Source: Aurantiochytrium sp. KH105 (Eukaryota > Sar > Bigyra > Thraustochytrida > Thraustochytriidae). Taken from it: 64,000 bases of DNA. The notes under the pieces were generated by a model, which did no database searches, was not told where the DNA came from, and saw only the letters and a list, made by a program, of their open reading frames with translations. The stretch spans positions 1 to 64,000 of the forward strand of contig BGKB01000237.1 in assembly GCA_003116975.1 (NCBI GenBank), read 5' to 3'. Both the position numbers and the translations under genes were made by a program. Of this stretch, positions 55,734-64,000 are shown piece by piece (the stretch's first letter is position 1; each line of letters opens with the position of its first letter).

Positions 55734-56130
55734 CTTATCGCCTTCTCCGGGGCGCTAAAGAGGATCAGGATCAAGGGACTCGATCGCTTTGGCGCCCGCG
55801 TCGATTGGGCCTGGCGTCTCGCCGGCCTCCTCTGCGTGTCTGCCTGCCTGCCTGCCTCAGATCTGAGCGCTCCGATCTACGAGTACTTGGCTGTCTGCCT
55901 CCCTCCCTGCCTGCCTGCCCGATCTGCTCAGCTCCAAAAATTCAGGTGCCTGGAGGGAGGGTGAGAGGACACTTGAAAAAGAAGGGCACTGGCAAACAGT
56001 CTGCCTGGCTGATGAGCAAAGAGGAGAGTCCTGGATCGAGACCGAGCGAAGCAAGGACAGCGGCGGCGGCGGCGGGCAACAGGCGCAGCGGGGGGCAGGA
56101 GAAGTCGTGAGAAAGAGACAGTCGAGCACG
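55734..56130. promoter_or_regulatory. Divergent upstream region, SAC1 / GET3
   Basis: 397 bases with several CTGCC repeats (55,835-55,855 and 55,900-55,918). No CTAG cluster and no gene seen. Confidence 0.45.
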
Positions 56131-57332
56131 ATGGCGGACGAGGAAGACTGCGCGCCTACGGTGCAAAACCTCTTGGACCAGACGTCGCTGCAATGGATCT
56201 TCGTGGGCGGAAAAGGTGAGTTGGATGCAGAAAGTCGCGAAGAAAGTCGCAAAGCAAGGTAAGCAAGTAAGCAAGAATAAGAAGCTGACGCGCCGCAATC
56301 TGAGCAGGTGGCGTGGGTAAGACGACGACCACGTGCAGCATTGGCGTGCTTCTCTCGCAGGTACGGCGCAAGGTGTTGATTGTTTCGACAGATCCGGCGC
56401 ACAACTTGAGCGATGCCTTTTGCCAGAAATTTACGCATGAGCCGACGCTAGTGGAGGGCTTTAGCAACTTGTACTGCATGGAGATTGAGCCCGCGAGCAT
56501 GACATCGGAGGCTAGCGTGGACAGCTTGGGTCTCGGTGAAGAAAGCGCGATGCAGAGCATGTTCAAAGAGCTGGGAGGGGCCATGCCCGGCATTGATGAG
56601 GCGATGAGCTTCACGGAGATCATGAAGAGCGTGCAAAAAATGGACTACGATGTGATTTGCTTTGACACAGCACCAACGGGTCACACGTTGCGTCTTTTAC
56701 GCTTCCCGACGACGCTGCAGACGGCCTTTGAAAAGCTCATGGAGCTCAAGAACAAATATGGCGGCATGCTAAACCAAGCGGCCGCGATGATGGGCCAGAA
56801 TGGCCAAGGGATGGAGAATGCCCTTCTTAGTAAGCTCGAGGAGACACAGCGCGTCATTGGCGAAGTGAACAAGACCTTTCGCAACCCGGACAAGACGACC
56901 TTTGTCTGCGTCTGCATTCCCGAGTTTCTTTCTGTTTACGAGACGGAGCGGCTCGTTCAGGAGCTCACCAAGTACGAGATCGATGTGCATAACATCGTGG
57001 TCAATCAGGTGCTTTTTGCTGAGCCGGATGCTTGCCGCAAGCTTTTGGCGCGCAAGCGGATGCAGGACAAGTACCTCGATCAAATTCACGACTTGTATGA
57101 AGACTTTAACGTGACCGTTATGCCGATGCGCGACAACGAGGTGCGCGGCGGGGAAGCCCTCAAGGCGTTCTCGCAGTATCTCATCAACCCCTATCGTCCG
57201 GACAAGACGGTGGACGGTGTAGCGTCTTCGCCCCAGGTTGTCAAGTTTCTCGCCGAAAAGTTCGACCTCGACAAGGATAAGGTCTTTAGCGCGCTCGACG
57301 AGCAGGGACTCACGGTTCCTCGACTTGATTGA
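56131..57332 (+). CDS. GET3: GET3/ASNA1 tail-anchored protein targeting ATPase, two exons
   Basis: Exon 1 is 56131-56215 and exon 2 is 56308-57332, joined in phase 1 over a 92-base intron (GTGAGT donor, GAGCAG acceptor), giving 369 residues. The intron falls inside the deviant P-loop codons, and splicing restores [18 protein letters not shown]. Other landmarks are [16 protein letters not shown] (switch I), [20 protein letters not shown] (switch II), [16 protein letters not shown] and VNQVLF. GET3 captures tail-anchored proteins and delivers them to the ER via GET1/GET2. The CxxC zinc motif of animal and fungal homologues is not evident in the usual place ([10 protein letters not shown]), which may mark an algal or protist form. 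Confidence 0.95.
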
Positions 57333-57868
57333 CCGTGAGGCCTCATCACTACAACTTTACCAAAAAAAAAATTCAAAGGAAAAAGAAGGAAAGGAAAGGA
57401 AAGGAAGCATCTTTCACTTCAGGCGGACGACGAGGTTTCTTTATTTGCAGTCAAGCAAGTCATCTCTTTCGTATTGCGTTTTTGTTGTTTGCTCAATTTG
57501 CGTCAGAGCTTGACGAAAGTGTGTCAAGATTCTTGAATCTGATCGGAAATGCGTTAAAGCTTGAAAATCGTGGCCAAGCTTGAGAAATTGCGGTCGACTC
57601 TCACGCTTGGTGCTTGACATAGAGTGTTAGTTAAAAACTAAGTCAGTTTCCTGAACGTACTTAGCGTAACAAGTGCTTATCTATAAAAAAGAGCAACGTG
57701 CTGACTGGCATGGAGTCAGGTAAGTAGTACGACATCATGTCAACTTATAAAAGAAAAGCGGAACCCGAGCGAGGCAAAGAGGATAAGAAAGAGAGTCGCA
57801 ATGGACCGAATTAGAGAAAGAGCAATCAAGGATGGACCAACACCTACAGAGGGAGCGAGACTTAGTTT
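57333..57868. other. Convergent 3' region, GET3 / transporter
   Basis: A-rich start (57,360-57,400) with GGAAA repeats. A basic 25-codon frame with a nearby GTAAGT is discussed in findings. No established gene. Confidence 0.5.
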
Positions 57869-59548
57869 TTACATAATTCCAAGAGTTTGCAGGGTGCAAA
57901 AGACGAGCGTGAAGCAGCCAAAGGTGAGAACAGCAATGTACTCAATAAAAGACGCATCATAGCCGACGTTTTCTGGGTAGCAGCGCGGGCAGATGCCGCC
58001 CGATGCCGGGAGAAGAGGAACAGAAGGTGTGGGGTCAGATAGCGCGCGCCCTCGCTCGGCTTCAATGCAGCGACAGGCAGAAATGTTCTCTTCCCAGCGA
58101 GAGCGCATGGCACAGAGCGGGGGCAGAACAAAGGAGATACTGACGGCGGAAATGTTGCCCGTGACGGCCATAACGAGGCCAAGATCGTCGACGGCGAGTG
58201 CAATGAGAATGCTGGCAGTGAAAAGGACAAAAGTGAGCGTAAGGTGGCGACGCTGGGAAATGTCCTTGATCGAAATGCCCGCGGGCGTTCCCGGTACGCG
58301 CTCCTTGTCTCGGTTCTTCCAGCGGTAGATCATCTCGTTGAGAATGTGTCGGCAAATGAAGAAGCAAATGGGGTACGTGAACGACATTGTGATCATGAAG
58401 AGAACACGGACAATGACAATTTTGAGGTCATTGGGGGCAAAGTTGTCGAGAATATTTTGCTTGACCGTTTCTCGAAAAGAAATGTAGCCGGGGATTGCTA
58501 ACGTGAGGCAAATGACAATGGAGCCGCCTAGGGCCAAGCGGGACACTTTTTTCCAGCGCGCCTGCGAAGCATTGCGAAGCGAGTTGTAGAACAAAAAGGA
58601 GGTGTCGTGGCTCACAAAGGCAAAGGCAAGAATCCCGTATGCTGCCGAGGGGTTTTCGCCAATCAGAGTGAACCACGGGGCGTCCGTATCGGGGCAGGTG
58701 GACGGATCCGTGTGGCGCAACGGACAGTTGTCCCCGGCCACGGCGGCGCCCACGACGACGAGAATGACGAGCATGACGGTGACGACGGAGAATGCCGAGG
58801 CGTGCTCGAGGCGCGAGACATCGCGCATCAGGCACAGCGGCAGGATGAGTGTGAGGGAGATGACCACAATGCTCACGCGCCGCATGAGGGCACGGTCCTG
58901 CCAAATCTCTGCCTGCAGACCAAGCAGGTCCGTGGTCACCTCGTAAATGACATCTCCACTGACGTGGCCAAGAATGATAAGGTACGACTGCATGGCTCCT
59001 GCATCGTACATGAAGAGCAGCGTGGAGATGATTGCCCAACCGCCAAAGCCAAAGAGCTTGTCCATGAGCTCTTCGTAGTTGCGAACGCCTTCGCGCAGGC
59101 CGGTGTTAACCAGCATGCGAATGGTGTAGTCGGAGGTGGAGCCGACAAAGGCCGCCATAAGGAGACCAAAGGCAAAGCCAGCTTGTTGGATGGCAAAGGG
59201 GATGGCGAGAACGCCAGAGCCAACGACCGTGTTAATGAAATTAAAGGTGACGCGACATACACTCGAGGTGCCTTCGGACTCGTGCACGGGGGCAGTTCGT
59301 TCGAGCTCATCTTGCACGAGCGTGGCGTACGCGACCTCGCCGTCGTCCTCGTCCAGGTCGTACCGTTCATCGTCAACTCCGTCGACGTAGTCGCCTCGGC
59401 TGAAGCCGCGTGCAAATGCACTGTAGCTCTGGTTTCTGCGCGGCGTCCCTGCTTGGTCCCTCGGCAAGAACAGCCTCTCCGAGGCCGCGCGCTCCGCGTC
59501 GCGCATCATGGCTAGCAAGCTATCCTTTGCTAGCAGGCAGGCGCGCAC
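57869..59548 (-). CDS. Amino-acid transporter, AAAP/SLC38-like
   Basis: 559 residues from ATG 59548; Met14 or Met15 are alternative starts. After an acidic N-terminus, the first helix begins VCRVTFNFINTVVGSGVLAI with PFAIQQAGFAFGL, the classical AAAP signature. About eleven hydrophobic segments follow (SIVVISLTLILPLCL, FSVVTVMLVILVVVGAAVA, YGILAFAFVSHDTSFLFYNS, LTFVLFTASILIALAV, and a final helix to the C-terminus). The SLC38 family moves neutral amino acids with Na+ or H+. The cytosolic N-terminus and lysosomal/vacuolar-type motifs do not decide the location. Confidence 0.88.
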   Translation of the reverse strand: MRACLLAKDSLLAMMRDAERAASERLFLPRDQAGTPRRNQSYSAFARGFSRGDYVDGVDDERYDLDEDDGEVAYATLVQDELERTAPVHESEGTSSVCRVTFNFINTVVGSGVLAIPFAIQQAGFAFGLLMAAFVGSTSDYTIRMLVNTGLREGVRNYEELMDKLFGFGGWAIISTLLFMYDAGAMQSYLIILGHVSGDVIYEVTTDLLGLQAEIWQDRALMRRVSIVVISLTLILPLCLMRDVSRLEHASAFSVVTVMLVILVVVGAAVAGDNCPLRHTDPSTCPDTDAPWFTLIGENPSAAYGILAFAFVSHDTSFLFYNSLRNASQARWKKVSRLALGGSIVICLTLAIPGYISFRETVKQNILDNFAPNDLKIVIVRVLFMITMSFTYPICFFICRHILNEMIYRWKNRDKERVPGTPAGISIKDISQRRHLTLTFVLFTASILIALAVDDLGLVMAVTGNISAVSISFVLPPLCAMRSRWEENISACRCIEAERGRALSDPTPSVPLLPASGGICPRCYPENVGYDASFIEYIAVLTFGCFTLVFCTLQTLGIM

Positions 59549-61180
59549 CGGTTTGGGGCCGACGAACGAGAGCGAGCTAGCAACCTAGCTAGCTGGCGAG
59601 CCCGCGAAGCGGGCAGGCAGGCGCCAGCCAGCTAAATAGCGACTGGCTTGTGGGCGACGCGCGCGCGCGCTGCTGAGCGGACGAGGCGGGCCCTTGCAAG
59701 CGCACTGCCGCTCAGCTCAGCAGGCTGGCTGGCTACCTTTGCGCCCTTTTTTTGGCTTGCCCGCGGCTCTCTAGCGCGAGGGTGCCGGGTGCCAGGCGCC
59801 TCTCCGTCTCTTTTTCGAATGGTGCCGGATAGTTAGGTTAGGGTGGTTGGTTTGATTGACAGCATTGATTGATTGGATTGACAGTGATTGATTGATTGAT
59901 TGATTGATTGACGGTGATTGGCGGATTTTCATCCATGATCCATGGCATGCCTTGGATGGTTGATTTCTTAGAATGCCAGTTGCATTGCTGCCGCGGTTCA
60001 ACCAAGTTGGTGCCACTGGTTGATTCCTGATTCTGTGGCAGTGGCTAATGGCTGCAAACGCACATGCATGCACGCACGCAGACACACTCAGAGGATTGAT
60101 TCCAGAGGCAGCAGCAATGTCAGACAATGAAGGAATGATCCGAGCCAACGACAGCGACAGCGGCCAAACATTGGGTGCATTTCCACGTCTGGCTGGCCAA
60201 ACTTACTAAGCACTTTTCCCTTCGAATCGAAAATAGCCTAGGGCCGCAGTCCTGCACAAAGTTGAGAATGGACCTGAATTCCTCATCTTCGATTGCCTGC
60301 GAATTCACAAAGCTCGCGAAGTAGAGCGAGAGTGCTTTCGTGAAAGGCAGAATTCATTGGGGCCTCCAACATCTACGCGCAGCTTTTTAAAATTTAAAAT
60401 GAAATATTTAGCAAAGTGCAGGAGCGGTGCAGCTAATTGGCACGCGAAAGCAGCTTCGCCACGGCTGCGCTCGAAGCAACCCGTGCGTAAACATTCGAGT
60501 TTCTCTCAAGTTCTGATTTTCATGCAGACATACTTGTATCATTCTATACAATGTACATTTTATTCCTAATATTTTGACTGCAAATTGATATATCGTAATT
60601 TATTAACTTGTATCACACGTAAAGAGCAGACGCCGCGGCCAGCCAATCGCCGCTCATCCCATCCCAAGCCATCCCATTCCTTTCCTTTCCATTCCATTCC
60701 GTGCCTGTCTCCGCCACGTACACTCACACTCAGATCACGAAAAGCTGCTCCACGCCGTGTAGGTAAATGTGTCTGTCTGTCTGGTGGCTGTTTTTCTGTT
60801 TGTTTGGCTGGCTGCCCGTCCTCCTTGCGTTTCTTAGCATCCTCAGTCTCAGAGCGGAGAGAGCGGAGCGCAGAGCAGACAGAGCAGAGCAGAGCAGAGC
60901 AGAGCAGAGCAGAGCAGAGCAGAGCAGAGCAGAACAGAGCAGACCAGCCAGGCAGCAGCGGTGGCCAGGAGGCGTCGCGAGCGGGCGCGGCGCGGCGGCG
61001 GGCGCGAGCGGGAGGGCGCAGAGGCGCGCGCGGGGAGGGCCGCGAGGCGGCGCGCGGGGGTCGCGTCCCGAGGCGCGACATTCTGAAAGAGACGCAGGCG
61101 CGAGAGAGTGCCCAGACGGAGCACCACTCGTGGCGCGAAGGAGGCGCGGCAGCCACCACCACCACAAACCAGCGCGCACG
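59549..61180. other. Divergent upstream region, transporter / TrmA
   Basis: 1.6 kb. CTAG-cored palindromes cluster at 59,514-59,602. ATTG/GATT repeats lie at 59,862-59,918. From 60,580 the sequence becomes GC-rich, with an AGAGC array (60,880-60,945) and GGCGCG-rich DNA just before the TrmA ATG. No convincing gene. Confidence 0.55.
60850..60950. repeat. (AGAGC)n pentamer array
   Basis: About 12 tandem AGAGC units with a few A/C changes at each end, roughly 230 bases upstream of the TrmA start. Confidence 0.92.
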
Positions 61181-62317
61181 ATGCTGGCGGCCAAAGTCCG
61201 CGCGGTCGAGCGGCTCCTGGGCCGAGCCGTGGACCGCGTGCACGAATGCCCCTGCGGAGACTTGGGTTATCGCATGAAAATCTCGCTGCGCGTAACGCGA
61301 GACAAAGAAAAGGATGGCCTCCCGAGGTTCGCGTGGCACGAACCAAAGTCGAAGCACCTCACCTTTCTTGACAAGTCCTTCCCGATCGCGCACGAGCGAA
61401 TCAACAAGGCTCTGCCTGTCGTCCTCGACAGGATACAGAAAGATCCCAGCATCGGACACTCGCTGTTCGAGACCAAGCTTCACACCAGTCTCTTGGGAGA
61501 TCTCATGATCTCACTCGTGTACAGGGTTCCTCTCACCGAGACGGTCTGGTCCCCCGCTGCCGAGGAGCTCGGCGATGCTGTTCGCGAGGCCACCGGGGCG
61601 ACTCGCGTGAACATGATCGGCCGCTCCCGAAAGCAAAACATTGTCCTTGGCAACCCCTACGTCCTCGAAAAGTTCCCGATCCTTGACGGTGACGGAGTCT
61701 CGCACGACTTTTGGTACCGCCAGAGCGCCGAGGAGTTCTCGCAGCCGAACGGCCTCATGAATAATATCATGCTGCAATGGGCCGCTGATGCCACGCGTCT
61801 CCCCGCGAACGACCGACCGGTGGAGAATGATCTGCTCGAGCTCTACTGCGGCAACGGCAACTTCACATCGGTATTGTCCAAGTTCAACTACGAGTACACC
61901 CTGGCGAGCGAGATTGGTCGCGTGGGCGTCAAGGACGCCATTTGGAGCCTGGCGAAAAACAAGTCCCATCAAGCCAAGGTTGTGCGCATGTCGAGCCACG
62001 AAATGTGCCAAGCGTTCTTTAACGAGCGTCAGTTCCAGCGTCTGCGTGAGGTCGACCTCGACGACTATCTCTTTCGCACCATCTTTGTGGACCCGCCTCG
62101 GCAGGGACTCGACGTCGGTTCTGTCCGCATTCTCTCAACGCATCAGGGCCAAATCATCTACGTCAGCTGCAATCCAGTCACGATGAAGCGGGACATTGAG
62201 GCCATCCGCGAGCTCTCTCCGTTCAAGATGGAGATCAAGGAGCTTGTTTGCTTCGATCAATTTCCCAATACGGACCACCTTGAGCTCGGCGCGGTCATTC
62301 AAATGACACCTCCATGA
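61181..62317 (+). CDS. trmA: Bacterial-type tRNA (uracil-5-)-methyltransferase TrmA
   Basis: 378 residues from ATG 61181. Upstream in-frame sequence is repeat-derived. It aligns by eye along its length with bacterial TrmA (366 residues in E. coli): YRMKISLRV, VNMIGRSRKQNIVL, EFSQPNGLMNNIMLQWA, SAM-binding LLELYCGNGNFTSV, FVDPPRQGLD, the nucleophile motif YVSCNP (Cys330) and DQFPNTDHLE (Glu368, general base). The enzyme makes m5U54 (ribothymidine) in tRNA. It lacks the RRM and other extensions of the eukaryotic TRM2/TRMT2 proteins. No clear organelle-targeting peptide is visible, because the N-terminal residues align with the bacterial helix. Transfer from bacteria, possibly ancient, is inferred. 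Confidence 0.92.
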   Translation: MLAAKVRAVERLLGRAVDRVHECPCGDLGYRMKISLRVTRDKEKDGLPRFAWHEPKSKHLTFLDKSFPIAHERINKALPVVLDRIQKDPSIGHSLFETKLHTSLLGDLMISLVYRVPLTETVWSPAAEELGDAVREATGATRVNMIGRSRKQNIVLGNPYVLEKFPILDGDGVSHDFWYRQSAEEFSQPNGLMNNIMLQWAADATRLPANDRPVENDLLELYCGNGNFTSVLSKFNYEYTLASEIGRVGVKDAIWSLAKNKSHQAKVVRMSSHEMCQAFFNERQFQRLREVDLDDYLFRTIFVDPPRQGLDVGSVRILSTHQGQIIYVSCNPVTMKRDIEAIRELSPFKMEIKELVCFDQFPNTDHLELGAVIQMTPP

Positions 62318-63122
62318 GCGCTTTCTCTCCCACACACTCTTTGAGCCGCTAAACACAAGCTAGATGGTGGGCGGGCGGGCTACTCAATCAGTTCTCTAGA
62401 GCTCGCTGTCCGACTTAAGTGGACCTACCGTCATTCGCCGCGCCACCTTGCATGCAGCACACGCACACCACCTTCTCACCCTCAGCTCGCAACATTATAC
62501 AATGTGTGCATCCTTCTGCGAGCATTTCAAGACAATCAAAACGCGCAGTCTTAGGACTGACTCTGTGTGCATAGGCATTGTCTCAATCACTCCCCTGCAG
62601 GGGCAGTGCGTGCGTCAAGCTTTTCTTCTTTTTCCTTCTTTTCCAGATTGGAGCATGCACATTTGAAGGGAGGGGGGAGGAAAGAGAAGAGGAGTGGTGC
62701 CAGTGTTTGAGGCTGCTCTCTTTCTGCCTGTTTCCCCTGGACCCAATCGCCAGTCTCTGGCGTCGCCAGCATTTCCACTATTGTGTCCAGCGCATCCAAG
62801 CTGCTACCATTTTTCAGACGCCAATTGTTTTGCTTGTTGCTGCTCCGGCACAAGTGAAGTAGTCCACAAGTCGACAACGGTTGCCCGCCCGCACTTCTTT
62901 GTTTGTGCGCTCTGCAAGATTCATTGGACGTGAGGAGGCAACAGTCTCCCATGCCACCTTAGAATACGCGCTTTGCGGGGTCATTGGTGCGCTCGCTGCC
63001 CGATTGATCTGTTGGTGACTATAGTAGACTTTTTTGCCTCCAAGCAAACAAGACAGACAGACAGACACAACCTTGCCTGCCTATCTCACAATACTTTCAT
63101 ACCGCTAAAATAAATGCAAAGG

Positions 63123-63159
<37 letters not shown>

Positions 63160-63767
63160 TCCTTCTTGCCACGCGCACTTGTTCACGCACGCACGCACGC
63201 ACGCACGCACGCCCTCAAAAACCTAGAACTGAATATCCGCGAGATTAGTTTTCGCGTGCATAATCGTAGATTGACGAACAAGGCAACCCTGGCGATGTAC
63301 TTGGATCGTCTCGTCTGTCTACGTATGTACATGGGAGGTCACATGGCTCCTCCTCAGTGGAATCGCTCCCGACTTTGGTTCACATTGCCGGGCTCGTCGT
63401 GCCTATCGGCAAATAGTCAAGCCCACTCGTCAAAATTGGTTAGCACAGCAAACAATGCGTGTCGAAATTTCGTCGTGAAAGTTCCTGGACTTTTTGTCAG
63501 CGCAAATGCACCGAACAACCTACCTGTACATTCACACTCAAACTAAATTGCAGTGAACATCTCCTCTCTCCAGCGCAAAGCGTTCGCCTCCTTTGTTTAC
63601 GGAGTCGACATAATGCTGGATTCTCACACAGATCCCACAGCACTCAGAGAGAAAAGATACGAGCTCAACCTCCTTACCACATCATCCTTCCTGTGTCGTC
63701 AGCTACTAAATTGATCTCGTCCTCGTTTCCCTATCGAGACCCCAATAGATTCATTCCAAATCGAAGT
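62318..63767. other. Intergenic region
   Basis: No supported gene. Contains T/C-rich stretches (62,615-62,645), a CA repeat (63,124-63,158) and a GCAC repeat (63,186-63,212). Confidence 0.5.
63124..63212. repeat. (CA)n and (GCAC)n microsatellites
   Basis: About 17 CA units at 63,124-63,158 and about seven GCAC units at 63,186-63,212. Confidence 0.92.
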
Positions 63768-64000
63768 ATGATACATACTGCAGCAAGTACCGACCGACAG
63801 AATGACCAACCGAGCGAGGGCAAGGCTCCTTGCATTGCTGCCGGAATGATCGACCTCGAGCAGTTTGGTCTGCAAACCTTTCAGCGCTCTTGCTTTTTCG
63901 ATCAAAAAGGAGTTATTCGGAACTGGAGTGAGAGCTACATTCATATTCATTCGAGGCTTTCACCTTACGAAATTCTCATGCAATACGACACAGCGCATTG
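63768..64000 (+). CDS. Possible 5' end of a further gene, truncated by the window
   Basis: From ATG 63768 the frame is open to the end of the window (77 codons). It reads like protein (GMIDLEQFGLQTFQRSCFFD, then GVIRNWSESYIHIHSRLSPY and EILMQYDTAH). The same frame is open back to about 63,440 without an ATG, so an exon beginning upstream is also possible. I recognise no family. A minus-strand frame over the same bases (63,699-63,950) looks less protein-like. Confidence 0.35.
   Translation, partial: MIHTAASTDRQNDQPSEGKAPCIAAGMIDLEQFGLQTFQRSCFFDQKGVIRNWSESYIHIHSRLSPYEILMQYDTAH

Noticed and set aside
60120..60308. 62-codon minus-strand frame MNSQAIEDEEFRSILNFVQD...
   Set aside because: The start looks protein-like, but the end is not and no splice partner or homologue is evident.
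63166..63546. 126-codon plus-strand frame after the CA repeat
   Set aside because: Begins in repeat sequence and has no conserved-looking features.

Overview
This window looks like nuclear DNA of a compact, GC-rich, intron-poor protist. The gene set is eukaryotic: an axonemal dynein heavy chain, sideroflexin, a UFM1-conjugating enzyme, GET3, a SAC1-type phosphatase, RIC1, AAGAB and TMEM260. Most genes are single exons, including a 12.9-kb dynein. The introns I can place are short (about 60-225 nt), with GTATGT, GTACGT or GTGAGT donors and CAG acceptors. A ciliated, osmotrophic stramenopile such as a thraustochytrid/labyrinthulomycete fits best, but that is an inference. I see no transposon, CRISPR array, rRNA or tRNA gene.

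Layout. 1-917: 3' end of a CobW-type metal-chaperone GTPase. 917-4.5 kb: a long repeat-filled leader, then a FHA-RINGv-FHA ubiquitin ligase with an N-myristoylation signal. 4.9-8.3 kb: a hypothetical protein, a composite pentanucleotide array (ATGCG)n/(GATCA)n, and a TTC5 homologue. 8.8-13.7 kb: a calcyphosin-like EF-hand protein, a membrane-anchored acidic protein and a histidine phosphatase. 13.9-21.4 kb: two-exon UFC1, a very large membrane-anchored OGT-like protein, a tiny two-exon gene of 49 codons, and an ankyrin protein. 22-36.4 kb: sideroflexin and the inner-arm dynein heavy chain. 37.4-41.5 kb: a ZC3HC1-like zinc-finger protein, a secreted/type I Cys-rich protein and AAGAB. 41.9-48.5 kb: TMEM260 and RIC1. 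48.9-55.7 kb: a large multi-FHA protein ending in a CaaX box, and a SAC1-type phosphatase. 56.1-59.5 kb: two-exon GET3 and an amino-acid transporter. 61.2-62.3 kb: a bacterial-type TrmA. The last 230 nt may be the 5' end of another gene.

Functional themes are endomembrane traffic and secretory-pathway modification (GET3, SAC1, RIC1, AAGAB, TMEM260, UFC1, the OGT-like protein), cilium and tubulin biology (dynein, calcyphosin-like, TTC5), and membrane-tethered FHA proteins. Neighbours are mostly divergent or convergent pairs, so I do not infer operons. Intergenic DNA is short at 3' ends. At 5' ends it is rich in microsatellites (GACA, CAG, CCAT, AGAGC, ATGCG), and several upstream regions share CTAG-cored palindromes.
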